64,000 nt of DNA from Spiribacter sp. 2438 (GCF_009676705.1 NZ_CP046046.1:1488001-1552000), one strand, 5' to 3'; shown: positions 19,794-28,704, numbered from the stretch's first letter. Made by a program: numbers and translations. The notes: a model not told the origin generated them from the letters alone.

Positions 19794-20516
19794 CTAGCGC
19801 CGGTCGCCGGTGGCTTCCGCCGCCATCTGCTCGAAGCTGACGTGGCGCACGTCCTTGCCGCGAACAAAATAAATGACGTACTCGCAGATATTGCGTGAGC
19901 GATCACCAATACGCTCCAACGACCGGGTGGCCCAGACAATATCCAGAACCGGAGGCACCGAGCGCGGGTTGTCCTCCAGATTCTTGACCAGCCGCCGAAT
20001 GATGGCGTCGTACTGGGCGTCCGCCTTGATGTCCTCCTGAGCCACCCGTACCGCCTGTTCAGCGTCCATGCGGGCGAATGCATCCAGCGCACCCCGCACC
20101 ATGCCCTTCACCTGCTCGCCCAGCGCCGCGATTTCCCCCATGGGGCTGCGCTGCCGGTCCTCTTCAAGCAGATGCAGCGCCATGCGTCCGACCCGCTCGG
20201 CCTCATCGCCAATGCGCTCGAGATCGGTGATGGTCTTGATGACCGCAACCACCAGCCGCAGGTCGCTGGCCGCTGGCTGACGACGGGCCAGAACACTGAT
20301 GCAGGCATCATCCAGTTCCACTTCCATGGCGTTGACCCGGTAGTCGGAGGTGACCACCTGCTCGCCCTTGGCCTGATCACCGCTTACCAGTGCCTCGAGG
20401 GCCGCCTCCAGCTGCTGTTCGACCAGTCCCCCCATGGTCATGACCTGGGTGATGATCTGCTCGAGATCCTCGTTGTACTGCTGAGAGATGTGCTGCGAGA
20501 AACCTTTCTTGTCCAT
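19794..20516 (-). CDS. phoU: Phosphate-specific transport system accessory protein PhoU
   Basis: PhoU is a cytoplasmic helical metal-binding protein that links the Pst transporter to PhoR and keeps the Pho regulon off when phosphate is plentiful. The 240-residue protein has two three-helix repeats, each with a conserved E/D-rich signature (LERIGDEAERV near residue 77 and LERIGDRSRNICEY near residue 204). MDKKGFSQH at 20516 is chosen over an upstream in-frame extension. It is the last gene of the pstC-pstA-pstB-phoU run. Confidence 0.95.
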   Translation of the reverse strand: MDKKGFSQHISQQYNEDLEQIITQVMTMGGLVEQQLEAALEALVSGDQAKGEQVVTSDYRVNAMEVELDDACISVLARRQPAASDLRLVVAVIKTITDLERIGDEAERVGRMALHLLEEDRQRSPMGEIAALGEQVKGMVRGALDAFARMDAEQAVRVAQEDIKADAQYDAIIRRLVKNLEDNPRSVPPVLDIVWATRSLERIGDRSRNICEYVIYFVRGKDVRHVSFEQMAAEATGDRR

Positions 20517-20538
20517 CGTTGCTTCCGCTCCTGCGGCT

Positions 20539-21300
20539 TCAGCCGAACCGGCCGGTGATGTAGTCCTCGGTGCGCTGCACCCGGGGATTGGTGAACAGCG
20601 TGTCCGTGTCATTGAACTCCACCACCTGCCCCATGTGGAAGAAGGCCGTGTACCCCGCGACCCGGGCCGCCTGCTGCAGATTGTGGGTCACGATCACGAT
20701 GGTGTAGTTGTCCTTCAGTTCGTGGATGAGTTCCTCCACGGTGGCGGTGGCCAGTGGATCCAGCGCCGACGCTGGCTCATCCATGAGAATCACCTCCGGG
20801 TTAACAGCAATCGCCCGGGCGATGCACAGGCGCTGCTGCTGACCACCGGAGAGCTCCGTTCCCGGGGTATCCAGCCGATCCGCCACCTCTTTCCATAGAC
20901 CGGCACGCTTCAGAGAAGATTCCACCAGATCGTCCAGCTCCGAGCGGGAGCGCGCGGTGCCGTGCAGGCGCGGGGCGTAGGCGATATTTTCGTAAATGCT
21001 TTTCGGAAACGGGTTGGGCTTCTGGAAAACCATGCCAACAAAGGTGCGCAGCTGCACCACGTCAACGCTGGAATCGTAAATGTCCTCTTCGTCCAGCGAG
21101 ACGCGTCCCTGCAGACGAACCTGCGGAATCAGGTCATTCATCCGATTCAGGCAACGCAGGAACGTGGACTTGCCACAGCCCGATGGCCCGATGAGCGCGG
21201 TGACTTCGCGGTCATACATGGAGAGGTTGACGTCATGCAGTGCCTGAGTCTGGCCGTACCAGAGGTTGAGATCCTCGGCCTGCATCTTCACCTGCGGCAT
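20539..21300 (-). CDS. pstB: Phosphate ABC transporter ATP-binding protein
   Basis: PstB is the ATPase of the high-affinity phosphate importer. The 253-residue protein shows Walker [10 protein letters not shown] near residue 37, the signature LSGGQQQR near residue 141 and Walker [13 protein letters not shown] near residue 161. Regions around them match PstB closely ([27 protein letters not shown]). It lies between pstA and phoU with spacers of about 20 bases. Confidence 0.96.
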   Translation of the reverse strand: MPQVKMQAEDLNLWYGQTQALHDVNLSMYDREVTALIGPSGCGKSTFLRCLNRMNDLIPQVRLQGRVSLDEEDIYDSSVDVVQLRTFVGMVFQKPNPFPKSIYENIAYAPRLHGTARSRSELDDLVESSLKRAGLWKEVADRLDTPGTELSGGQQQRLCIARAIAVNPEVILMDEPASALDPLATATVEELIHELKDNYTIVIVTHNLQQAARVAGYTAFFHMGQVVEFNDTDTLFTNPRVQRTEDYITGRFG

Positions 21301-21319
21301 GGTTTTACCCTGTTATTGA

Positions 21320-22489
21320 TTACCAGCGACGCTCGAAGCGCCGACGGAGCAGCACCGCCGTGGCATTGAGCGTCAGCAGAACGGCCAGCAACACCATGAT
21401 GCCGGCCCCGGTTCTTTCCTGGAATGCCTGACGGGGTTCGCTGGCCCAGGTAAAGATCTGGGCCGGCAACACGGTCGCGGCATCGAAAATACCCCCCGGT
21501 GCATCCGGGATGTAGGCGATCATGCCCACGATAATCAGCGGCGCCGTCTCGCCCATGGCCTGGGCCAGACCGATGATGGTACCGGTGAGTATGCCAGGCA
21601 GGGACAGGGGCAGCACATGGTCCCGCACCACCTGCCAGCGGGAGCATCCCATGGCGAATGCACCCAGCCGAATCGGATCCGGCACCGCCCGCAGGGCCGC
21701 CCGGGTGCTGATAATGATGATGGGCAGCGTCATTAACGCCAGGGTCAGCCCGCCCACCAGGGCGGAGGATCGAGGCACGCCGAAGGTGTTGATGAACACC
21801 GCCAGACCGAGCAACCCGAAAATGATGGACGGCACCGCCGCCAGATTGTTGATATTGACTTCTATGGCCTGGGTGAGCCGGTTGTCCGGGGCGAACTCTT
21901 CCAGATAGATCGCCGACATCACGCCGATGGGAAAGGCGATAGCCAGGGTCACCATCAGCACCAGCAACGAGCCCACCACCGCGGACAGAATACCGGCCAT
22001 TTCCGGCAGCTTGGAGTCGCCGGAGGTGAAGAAAATCCAATTGAAGGAAGACCGGATGACCCCCTCATCCCGCAGTGACTCCACCCGTGCTGCCAGGTCA
22101 TCGGCGAGGGTTTCGTTGCCCTTGAAGTACTGGTCAATGCGGCTGTAGACCGGCACCCAGGTCTCCCGGGTGGTACCGGCCAGCTCCGGGTTGTTGCGCA
22201 TCTCCAGCGGGATGCTGCGCACCGCCCCGCGGGACACCACATCGCGCAGATCCTCATCGATGGCGAACTGCCCGATGCGCTCGGCCCGCTCGTTGTAATC
22301 CAGCGTGACCCGAATTTCGTGCTGCCAGAAGGCGGTATAGCCCTGGCCGATGATATCGGCGAAGAAGCCGATGATGATGCCGAATGCCACTAGCAGGGCC
22401 GTAATGGAATAGGCCTTGAATCGCGCCTCGCGCCGATAGCGGGCCTTAATTCGGGGGTCATTGGCAGACCCGGTCAGTCGTCGCTGCAT
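21320..22489 (-). CDS. pstA: Phosphate ABC transporter permease PstA
   Basis: PstA and PstC form the membrane channel of the phosphate importer. The 389-residue protein has an N-terminal membrane segment (about 27-46), a periplasmic region typical of the extended PstA form (residues about 50-160) and a C-terminal permease domain with five to six membrane segments. The coupling loop GAFAMGCSRWQVVRDHVLP lies near residue 290. The extended N-terminus makes it longer than E. coli PstA (296 residues), a known variant. Confidence 0.93.
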   Translation of the reverse strand: MQRRLTGSANDPRIKARYRREARFKAYSITALLVAFGIIIGFFADIIGQGYTAFWQHEIRVTLDYNERAERIGQFAIDEDLRDVVSRGAVRSIPLEMRNNPELAGTTRETWVPVYSRIDQYFKGNETLADDLAARVESLRDEGVIRSSFNWIFFTSGDSKLPEMAGILSAVVGSLLVLMVTLAIAFPIGVMSAIYLEEFAPDNRLTQAIEVNINNLAAVPSIIFGLLGLAVFINTFGVPRSSALVGGLTLALMTLPIIIISTRAALRAVPDPIRLGAFAMGCSRWQVVRDHVLPLSLPGILTGTIIGLAQAMGETAPLIIVGMIAYIPDAPGGIFDAATVLPAQIFTWASEPRQAFQERTGAGIMVLLAVLLTLNATAVLLRRRFERRW

Positions 22490-22502
22490 GGTCGCATCCC
22501 CC

Positions 22503-23750
22503 CTAGTCGTACTTCTGCTTGAAGCGGCGCACCAGGTAGGTGGACACCAGGTTGAGCATCAACGTGACGATAAAGAGCACCAGGCCCAGCGCGAAGGCCG
22601 CCAGCGTCATGGGGCTGTCGAACGCCTGGTCGCCGGTGAGGGAATAAACGATGTTCACCGTGACCGTGGTCATGTCTTCCAGCGGATTCCAGGTGAGATT
22701 GGGCCGCACCCCAGCGGCCATGACCACGATCATGGTCTCGCCCAGGGCCCGGGACACCCCCAGCAGAAAGGCCGAAATGATACCCGGGAGTGCCGCCGGC
22801 AGAATCACCTGCTTGATGGTCTCGGAGTGGGTGGTCCCGAGGGCATAGGCTCCCTCTCGAAGACTCTGGGGAATGCTGTTGATGACGTCGTCCGAGAGCG
22901 AGGATATGAACGGAATGATCATGATCCCCATGACAATGCCCGGGGACAGGATGTTGCTGTAGGAGGCATCCAGGCCGAAAAAATTGGCGGCATTGACCAC
23001 CAGCGGCGTTACCGTCACCGCGGCGAAGAAACCGTAAACCACCGTGGGGATGCCCGCGAGAATTTCCAGAACCGGCTTGGCAAAGCTGCGCTGCCGGCGG
23101 CTGGCATATTCGGACATGAAAATCGCGGAGAGCAGGCCAATGGGCAGTGCCGTGGCCATGGCGATGGCGGTCACCATGAAGGTACCGGCGAACAGCGGCA
23201 CGGAGCCAAAGAAGGATCCGCCCTCCTCGACCTCGTCGCCACGCCCGGCCGCTTCAAGGAAGGTGTCGCCGGGCGACCAGACCGTTCCGGTGACGAACTC
23301 CCAGACGCTGACGGCGCGGAAAAAGCGCATCGCTTCGAACAGCACGGACAGCACGATGGAGATGGTGGTCACGATGGAAATCAGCGCCGCGCTTAGCAGC
23401 AGCAGCCTGATCACCGTGTCCAGCGCGTTGCGCGCCCGGACTTCCGGGCGAACGGCCCGCAGGCCGTAGGCCAGACCTAGCAGGGCCACCGCCACCGACA
23501 CCACCAGCACCAGCTCCCGGGCCGGGGCGATGAGGCCGGTAACGCTGAGAAGGGCCGCCAGCAACGCCACGCCCAGTGCCGGCAGGCCCATCCAGACCAC
23601 GGAATACCAGCCGTACTGCTGGGGCCGGGAATGCATGCGGACGCCGGATGCGATGGTGTTCACCGCCTTGCCGCGCCCGAGGCGATAGGCCAGCAGGCCA
23701 AGTGGCGCCAGCACCGCCATCAGCAGCAGAGTCGTCGTCCCGATGCCCAA
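22503..23750 (-). CDS. pstC: Phosphate ABC transporter permease PstC
   Basis: This is the partner permease of PstA. The 415-residue protein has several N-terminal hydrophobic segments (to about residue 100) before the usual PstC permease core. Conserved segments include FMSEYASRRQRS near residue 203 and the loop LREGAYALGTTHSETIKQVI near residue 296. The start is TTG at 23750 with a weak GGGA upstream; the open frame continues about 45 codons further without an ATG, GTG or TTG. A 327-base leader region with Pho boxes precedes it. It is longer than E. coli PstC. Confidence 0.9.
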   Translation of the reverse strand: MGIGTTTLLLMAVLAPLGLLAYRLGRGKAVNTIASGVRMHSRPQQYGWYSVVWMGLPALGVALLAALLSVTGLIAPARELVLVVSVAVALLGLAYGLRAVRPEVRARNALDTVIRLLLLSAALISIVTTISIVLSVLFEAMRFFRAVSVWEFVTGTVWSPGDTFLEAAGRGDEVEEGGSFFGSVPLFAGTFMVTAIAMATALPIGLLSAIFMSEYASRRQRSFAKPVLEILAGIPTVVYGFFAAVTVTPLVVNAANFFGLDASYSNILSPGIVMGIMIIPFISSLSDDVINSIPQSLREGAYALGTTHSETIKQVILPAALPGIISAFLLGVSRALGETMIVVMAAGVRPNLTWNPLEDMTTVTVNIVYSLTGDQAFDSPMTLAAFALGLVLFIVTLMLNLVSTYLVRRFKQKYD

Positions 23751-24077
23751 TTGGCTATCCCGTATCGCCGAGGAAAATACACGGGTAGGCCACGCCCAAT
23801 CCGGACACGACCACCACGGCGCCGAATACTCACTCAGACGATCGGGTCTTGCAACTCATGATTGCCTCAAGTCCCTCATGAGACCCGGGCAATGCCGGCA
23901 ATGCTCCGCCGTTTTCAGGGAAAGAGTCGCGGGTCAGGACTCCTTTTTGTCAGTGCCCCGGGGCTCGCCGGCGTTGACGATGGCCTCCATCTCGCTCAAG
24001 TCGATGTGACGGCGATGTGACAATTTCGTGACAGTCGAAAAGTGCCGGCGGGTCGCCCGCCGAATCGGTGGCCGGTC
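23751..24077 (-). other. Gene-free region upstream of pstC
   Basis: No supportable gene lies in these 327 bases. They hold the triple Pho-box repeat at 24006-24034 and then about 255 bases of apparent leader before the pstC start. Very short open frames (about 9-20 codons) occur in it on the minus strand, but none has family features. No clear -10 hexamer was found downstream of the Pho boxes. Confidence 0.6.
24006..24034 (-). promoter_or_regulatory. Triple Pho-box repeat upstream of pstC
   Basis: Read on the minus strand, three heptamers CTGTCAC, TTGTCAC and CCGTCAC recur every 11 bases with 4-base spacers. This is the period and sequence of the PhoB-binding direct repeat, giving two overlapping Pho boxes. 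The site lies about 255 bases upstream of the pstC start and just past the stop codon of the FKBP gene, so it should drive pstC-pstA-pstB-phoU. Confidence 0.8.
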
Positions 24078-24626
24078 TCAGAGACCCGGCACTGGCTGTT
24101 CCCAGGCCTCGCGCTCTACCGGCTGCTGGGGCTCAACGATGGCTCGCAGCTGCAGTTCGAATACCAGGGTCTCCTCGGGGCCAATCTGGCCGCCCCCCGA
24201 GGTTCCATAAGCCAGGTCCGGCGGGATGACCAACCGCACCTCACTACCCACGGGAAGGGCGTTCAGGACCTGCTGCCATCCCGGGATGGTGCGATCCACG
24301 GGCACCGTCGCCGGCTCAGGGTCGCGCCGGGAGCTGTCGAACTCCCGTCCGTCCACGTGCCAGCCCCGGTAATGGACCTGCACCCAGCTGGACTCCCCGG
24401 GAATCTCCCCCGCCCCCTCACGGAGCATTTCCACCTGCAGGCCATTGTCGAAGGTCACGACACCGGACCGTTGACCATTGCTGGCGCGGTAAGCGGATCC
24501 CGCCTCGGCATTGATACGGGCCAGCAGGATCCGGTCCTCGATTTGCTCGGGAGTCAGGCCACAGGATCGGGCACCGACAAAGATCAGCACCAGGGCCAGC
24601 AAACTGAAAATAATGAGTCGATGCAT
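24078..24626 (-). CDS. FKBP-type peptidyl-prolyl cis-trans isomerase, exported or membrane-anchored
   Basis: The 182-residue protein begins with a hydrophobic segment (residues 3-18) ending GARSC, which could be a signal or anchor; the cysteine context is a poor lipobox. An FKBP domain (residues about 55-165) has VQVHYRGWHVDGREFDSS, PGWQQVLNALPVGSEVRLVIP and LAYGTSGGGQIGPEETLVFELQL, keeping most of the active-site pattern. It would act in periplasmic protein folding. The start at 24626 is preferred over 24659. It follows the Sel1 gene by 11 bases and lies between pstS and pstC, so it is probably phosphate-regulated. Its client is unknown. Confidence 0.85.
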   Translation of the reverse strand: MHRLIIFSLLALVLIFVGARSCGLTPEQIEDRILLARINAEAGSAYRASNGQRSGVVTFDNGLQVEMLREGAGEIPGESSWVQVHYRGWHVDGREFDSSRRDPEPATVPVDRTIPGWQQVLNALPVGSEVRLVIPPDLAYGTSGGGQIGPEETLVFELQLRAIVEPQQPVEREAWEQPVPGL

Positions 24627-24637
24627 GAAGGCGTGAT

Positions 24638-25474
24638 TCAGGGACGACCGAGGGCCCATTCCACGGCGAGACGCCGCGCGGCCGCCCGATCCTCGTCATC
24701 CAGGTTTTCATCCAGCCGCCGCCGCAGTTGTTCACCGAGCGGATCCCCTTCCGCTGCGGCGAGATTGGCCCACTTGGCGGCCAGAACCGGATCAGCGTCC
24801 ACGCCCTGTCCCTGCTGATACATGAACGCCAGCCAGCCCTGCATCTGCCCATGGCCATGGTCGGCGCCAATGCGGGCATAGCGGGCCGCCTCCTGATCAT
24901 CCACCGGATGATCACCGATGCCTTCCATGTAGAGCCGCGTCAGGAAATAGGCCGCCATGATCTGGCCCTCATCGAGGGCTTCTTCCAGCAGGCCTTTCGC
25001 CTGGAAAACCCGATGGGGCGCGCGGCCGCCGAGGGCATCGGAGATCAGCACCGAGGCCCAGGCGGTCTTGGCCGGGGTGTGCTGGGCATCAATGGCGTGA
25101 CCGAACCAGTGCTCGGCCCGTTCGCGATCCCGGTCCACTCCGTCCCCGGCCAGATACATCCAGGCCACCTTGAGCGCAAATGCATCGGCGCCCGCCATCG
25201 CCGCGCGGCTGTACCAGTGTGCTGCCCGCTCGCCATCCCGGGGTACACCATGGCCCTGCTCGTGGATCCAGCCCAGGTGAGTCATGGCGGTGGCGGATCC
25301 GGCTTCCGCGGCCCGCCGGAAAGCCTGGCGCGCCCCCGTCCAGTCCGGTGGATCCTGTGAGAGCAGCGCGTGCGCCCTGGTCTCCGCCGCCTCGGGTGGG
25401 CCGTCCATCGCCGGGGCCGCGGCAGCGGTGCCGACCAGCAACAACAGGCAGACGGTGAGAGAGCGCAACCGCAT
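24638..25474 (-). CDS. Secreted Sel1-repeat (TPR-like) protein inside the pst locus
   Basis: The 278-residue protein has a clear signal peptide (MRLRSLTVCLLLLVGTAAAA, cleavage near residue 20) and about five Sel1-like repeats, seen as GSATAMTHLGWIHEQGHGV, GADAFALKVAWMYLAGDGV, GQIMAAYFLTRLYMEGIG and GHGQMQGWLAFMYQQGQGV. Such repeats form helical solenoids that bind partner proteins. Start 25474 has GGAGG upstream; an in-frame start at 25528 is rejected. A Pho box lies about 75 bases upstream. The FKBP gene follows after 11 bases. The partner and biological role are unknown. Confidence 0.82.
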   Translation of the reverse strand: MRLRSLTVCLLLLVGTAAAAPAMDGPPEAAETRAHALLSQDPPDWTGARQAFRRAAEAGSATAMTHLGWIHEQGHGVPRDGERAAHWYSRAAMAGADAFALKVAWMYLAGDGVDRDRERAEHWFGHAIDAQHTPAKTAWASVLISDALGGRAPHRVFQAKGLLEEALDEGQIMAAYFLTRLYMEGIGDHPVDDQEAARYARIGADHGHGQMQGWLAFMYQQGQGVDADPVLAAKWANLAAAEGDPLGEQLRRRLDENLDDEDRAAARRLAVEWALGRP

Positions 25475-25549
25475 GGTGCCCACCTCCAGTGGCATTCGTG
25501 ACAGAGCGGGACGACCCAGGACCATCACGCATCACTACACACCATGCGT

Positions 25550-25567
25550 GTTACAGATTTTTGACAG
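25550..25567 (-). promoter_or_regulatory. Pho box upstream of the Sel1-FKBP pair
   Basis: The minus strand reads CTGTCAAAAATCTGTAAC, two heptamers 11 bases apart, matching the PhoB-binding consensus with one clear deviation in the second half. It begins 9 bases after the pstS stop codon and lies about 75 bases upstream of the Sel1-repeat start, so it points to separate phosphate control of that gene pair. Confidence 0.82.
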
Positions 25568-25575
25568 CGGGCCGG

Positions 25576-26589
25576 TTACTCCAGGTCAGAGCGGCTCACG
25601 GTTACCCGGTCTTCCACCCGCTGACGCCACTCCATTCGCTGCTCTGCCGGCATGGGGATCAGACCTTCGTCCACCAGCAGACCCCCCTCACCGATCATCA
25701 GCTCATCCATGAATAGATCCAGAAACTCATCCAGCCCAGTGACCGCTGCCTCATGGGCCGCCTTGATGTAGAGCCACATGGAGCGGGACACCGGATACTC
25801 GCCGCTGGAAATGCTCTCGACGGTGGGCACGGCGCCATCAATGGTCGCACCGGCAATGGTGTCGCGGTTTTCCTCGAGAAAGCTGAAGCCGAAGATGCCC
25901 ACCGCTTCCCGGTTCTGCCGAATCCGCTGAACGATCAGGTTGTCGTTTTCTCCGGAGTCGACATAGGGGCCATCAGCCCGGATTCGGCTGTAGGGCCGCG
26001 GATAACCCAGGCTTTCACTGACGGCTTCCATGACCAGCTCCTCGAACGCATCGCGGGTGCCGGAGGTGGAAGGCGGACCCAGCACCTCGATACGGCGCTC
26101 CGGCAGCGCATCGTCAATCTGATTCCAATGGGTATAGGGGTTATCAACCAGCTCGCCTCCCCGGGGCACCTGCGCGGCCACGGCCAGGGTCAGTTGTTCC
26201 CGGGTCAGGGCGAGGGGTTCGTTGTCGATGCTTTGAGCCACCACAATGCCATCGGCGCCAATCTGCGCTTCGACAATATCGTTGACGCCATTGTCCTGGC
26301 AGCGATCAAACTCACTGGTTTTCATGCGGCGGGAGGCGTTGTTGATGTCCGGTGTGTTCAGCCCGACGCCGTCGCAGAACAGGCGCATGCCACCGCCGGA
26401 CCCGGTGGCTTCGACCACCGGCGTGCGAAGGCCGGTGATGGCACCAAACTCCTCCGCCACGTAACTGGTAAACGGAAAGACGGTGCTTGATCCGACAATC
26501 CGTAGCTGCTCTCGCTCGGACGCCGCAGCCGTCGAAGCCAGGGCCAGTCCGGTCACCATCGCCACAGTGATCATCTTCCAATGGGACAT
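25576..26589 (-). CDS. pstS: Periplasmic phosphate-binding protein
   Basis: PstS captures phosphate and delivers it to PstC/PstA. The 337-residue protein has a signal peptide (MSHWKMITVAMVTGLALA, cleavage near ASTAAA-SE) and begins its mature part LRIVGSSTVFPF, the conserved phosphate-loop serine/threonine region. ATGSGGGMRLFCDG near residue 62 and PSTSGTRDAFEEL near residue 173 complete the binding site. Start 26589 has AGGAG upstream; the in-frame extension to 26718 overlaps phoR and is rejected. It follows phoR by 83 bases. I could not find a Pho box directly in front of it. Confidence 0.94.
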   Translation of the reverse strand: MSHWKMITVAMVTGLALASTAAASEREQLRIVGSSTVFPFTSYVAEEFGAITGLRTPVVEATGSGGGMRLFCDGVGLNTPDINNASRRMKTSEFDRCQDNGVNDIVEAQIGADGIVVAQSIDNEPLALTREQLTLAVAAQVPRGGELVDNPYTHWNQIDDALPERRIEVLGPPSTSGTRDAFEELVMEAVSESLGYPRPYSRIRADGPYVDSGENDNLIVQRIRQNREAVGIFGFSFLEENRDTIAGATIDGAVPTVESISSGEYPVSRSMWLYIKAAHEAAVTGLDEFLDLFMDELMIGEGGLLVDEGLIPMPAEQRMEWRQRVEDRVTVSRSDLE

Positions 26590-26672
26590 TAACGACTCCT
26601 CGTGGTGCTGTCTGAAAACACCGCACAGGATAGCGTGAAAATCGGGCAATGACTTGACCGGAAAACCAGCGG

Positions 26673-28007
26673 TCAGGACACCCGAGTTGCGATGGTGCGG
26701 CCGTCTGCGCCGGCACAACCTCGAACCGGCTCCGGGAAACGGCAGCAGAACCGGCTACCCTCCCCCGGGCTGCTTTCGATATCGAGAGTCGCGCCGTGGC
26801 GGGAGAGGGCATGCTTGACGATGGCGAGGCCCAGGCCGGTGCCTGCGGCGCGCCCCGAGCCCCCCGGATCCACCCGGTAGAATCGCTCCGTAAGTCTTGG
26901 CAGGTGCTGCGGGGGAATGCCCCGACCGGTGTCAGTGACCGCCAGGCAGGCCTCGCTGCCCTCCTGATGCCAGTCGACGGTGATTCGCCCGCCAGGCTCG
27001 GTGTATTTGACAGCGTTGGTGAGCAAATTGGACAAGGCGCTGCGGATTTCATCGGCATCGCCACGAACGGTGAGGTCCGGGTCCACCGCCGTGCTGAGCT
27101 CATGCTGATCACTGCTGAAGCGCCTGGCCTCCTCAACGGCCGACTCAACAATCGACGGCATGTCCACGGCCATGGCTTCCACCGCCGGAGCCTCTGTCTC
27201 CAGGCGGGACAGCAGCAGCAGATCATCCACCAGCAAGCTCATGCGCTCGATCTGCTCTTCCATCAGCGTCAGGGATCGGCCGAGTGGCTTGTCGTCACCC
27301 ACCTCGTGATCGGCGATCTGCTCGGTCATGCCCCGCAGCACGGTCAGGGGTGTCCGGAATTCGTGGGAAATATTGGCCACGAAGTCCTGGCGCATGGTTT
27401 CCAGCCGGTGCACCTGGGTCACGTCACGGGCGAGCAGCAGTTGCTGGTCAAGACCGTAGGGCACCACGCGGATTTCCAGCATGCGCCGGGCGTTGCGCGG
27501 CGCCGGAATTTTCACCGCCTCGTTCCAGTCGGCCCGATTCAGGTAACCGGTGAACTCCGGGTGCCGGATCAGGTTGGCAATTCGCACCCCCTGATCCCGG
27601 GGCCAGTCGAGGGCCAGATAGTGGGTGGCCACCCGGTTCCACCACTGGATGGCACCGTTGCCATCCAGGACCACGGTGCCGTCGGGCATGGCGTTGGCGC
27701 TCTCCCGGAAGCGTTGCAACAGGCCGCTGAGACGGTGACGGCGGTGTCGCTGACGCTGCTGACGGCGCACCATGATGTCGAACACCTCGCCCCACAGGCC
27801 GGTGGCCTTCGGCGGGCTGGTTCGCCGACTACGCCGCAGCCACGATTCCAGGCGGTAGAGTTGATAGCCGTGGAATCCCAGTGCCCCCAGAGCCGCCATC
27901 AGCAGCACCAGCAGCGGCTGGCCGACAAGGAGACCCATCAGGACGACCACGGTGGTGCCAGCCACGAAGCGAGCGATGGCCGCCGGCCATGGGCTGCTGC
28001 TCAGCAT
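26673..28007 (-). CDS. phoR: Phosphate regulon sensor histidine kinase PhoR
   Basis: PhoR phosphorylates PhoB under phosphate limitation. The 444-residue protein has an N-terminal hydrophobic hairpin (residues about 10-45), a basic linker, a PAS domain (about 100-205, with ESANAMPDGTVVLDGNGAI), a HisKA domain with the phosphoacceptor histidine in FVANISHEFRTPL near residue 217, and an HATPase domain with N box LLTNAVKYTEPGG, G1 DTGRGIPP and G2 GTGLGLAIVKHAL. It starts 12 bases after the stop of the repaired phoB frame. The domain order matches E. coli PhoR. Confidence 0.93.
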   Translation of the reverse strand: MLSSSPWPAAIARFVAGTTVVVLMGLLVGQPLLVLLMAALGALGFHGYQLYRLESWLRRSRRTSPPKATGLWGEVFDIMVRRQQRQRHRRHRLSGLLQRFRESANAMPDGTVVLDGNGAIQWWNRVATHYLALDWPRDQGVRIANLIRHPEFTGYLNRADWNEAVKIPAPRNARRMLEIRVVPYGLDQQLLLARDVTQVHRLETMRQDFVANISHEFRTPLTVLRGMTEQIADHEVGDDKPLGRSLTLMEEQIERMSLLVDDLLLLSRLETEAPAVEAMAVDMPSIVESAVEEARRFSSDQHELSTAVDPDLTVRGDADEIRSALSNLLTNAVKYTEPGGRITVDWHQEGSEACLAVTDTGRGIPPQHLPRLTERFYRVDPGGSGRAAGTGLGLAIVKHALSRHGATLDIESSPGEGSRFCCRFPEPVRGCAGADGRTIATRVS

Positions 28008-28019
28008 TCGAGGCCCGGG

Positions 28020-28704
28020 TCAGTCCCCCGACATGCGATACCCCGCGCCACGCACCGTTTCGACCAGGTCGTCGTGACCGGTTGGCGCCAGGCTGCTGCG
28101 CAAACGGCGGATGTGCACATCGACAGTTCGCTCCTCGACGTAGACGTTGGCTCCCCAGGACATTATCGAGTAATTGGGCACGATTGAACACGCGCTCGGG
28201 ATGGGTCATCAGGAAATGCAACAGCCGATATTCCGTTGGTCCAAGGGTTACCGCGCGGCCTTTGGCGGTCACCCGGTGGCTGGCCGGGTCCAGTCGCAGG
28301 CCGCGAATCTCCACCGGCTGATCATCCGCCGCCGGCTGAGCGCGCCGCAGAACGGCATTAATCCGCGCCACCAGCTCCCGGGGCGAGAAGGGCTTGGCCA
28401 CGTAGTCATCCGCCCCCACATCGAGCCCCCGAACCCGATCCGCCTCCTCGCCCCGTGCCGTCAGCGTGATGATCGGCAGGTCCCGGGTTTCCCGACCCCG
28501 CTTCAGGCGGCGGGCAAAATCAATGCCGCTCTCGCCGGGCAGCATCCAGTCCAGCACCACGAGATCCGGCAGGCTCAGGCTCAGCGCGGCACCCGCGTCC
28601 TCGGCCGACTCCGCATGCCGAACCCGATGTCCAGCCCTCTCCAGAGCCAGCGCCACCATCTCGCGGATGGCCGGTTCATCTTCTACCAGCAGAATGCTCG
28701 GCAT
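28020..28704 (-). pseudogene. phoB: Phosphate response regulator PhoB, disrupted by a one-base insertion
   Basis: The receiver domain is intact: MPSILLVEDEPAIREM, phosphoacceptor Asp52 in VVLDWMLPG, and AKPFSPREL. The winged-helix output domain starts normally ([17 protein letters not shown]), but after DNV near residue 182 the frame is lost. Skipping one base at 28158/28159 restores [20 protein letters not shown] and [15 protein letters not shown], the standard PhoB recognition helix and wing, with a stop at 28020 and 227 residues in total. As written, the frame runs to 27829 with an unrelated tail overlapping phoR. Start 28704 is preferred over 28710 by its ribosome-binding site. A sequencing error is possible. 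Confidence 0.88.

Noticed and set aside
23951-24000. Short minus-strand ORF (about 18-20 codons, MEAIVNAGEPRG) after the pstC Pho boxes
   Set aside because: It has no convincing ribosome-binding site or known match and is too short to call; left as part of the leader.
26590-26672. Pho box directly upstream of pstS
   Set aside because: No pair of CTGTCA-type heptamers at 11-base spacing could be found; pstS may be cotranscribed from the phoB promoter.
27829-28019. C-terminal tail of the phoB frame as a novel domain
   Set aside because: It is the out-of-frame reading of the phoB wing region and the start of phoR; the correct PhoB sequence is found in the adjacent frame.
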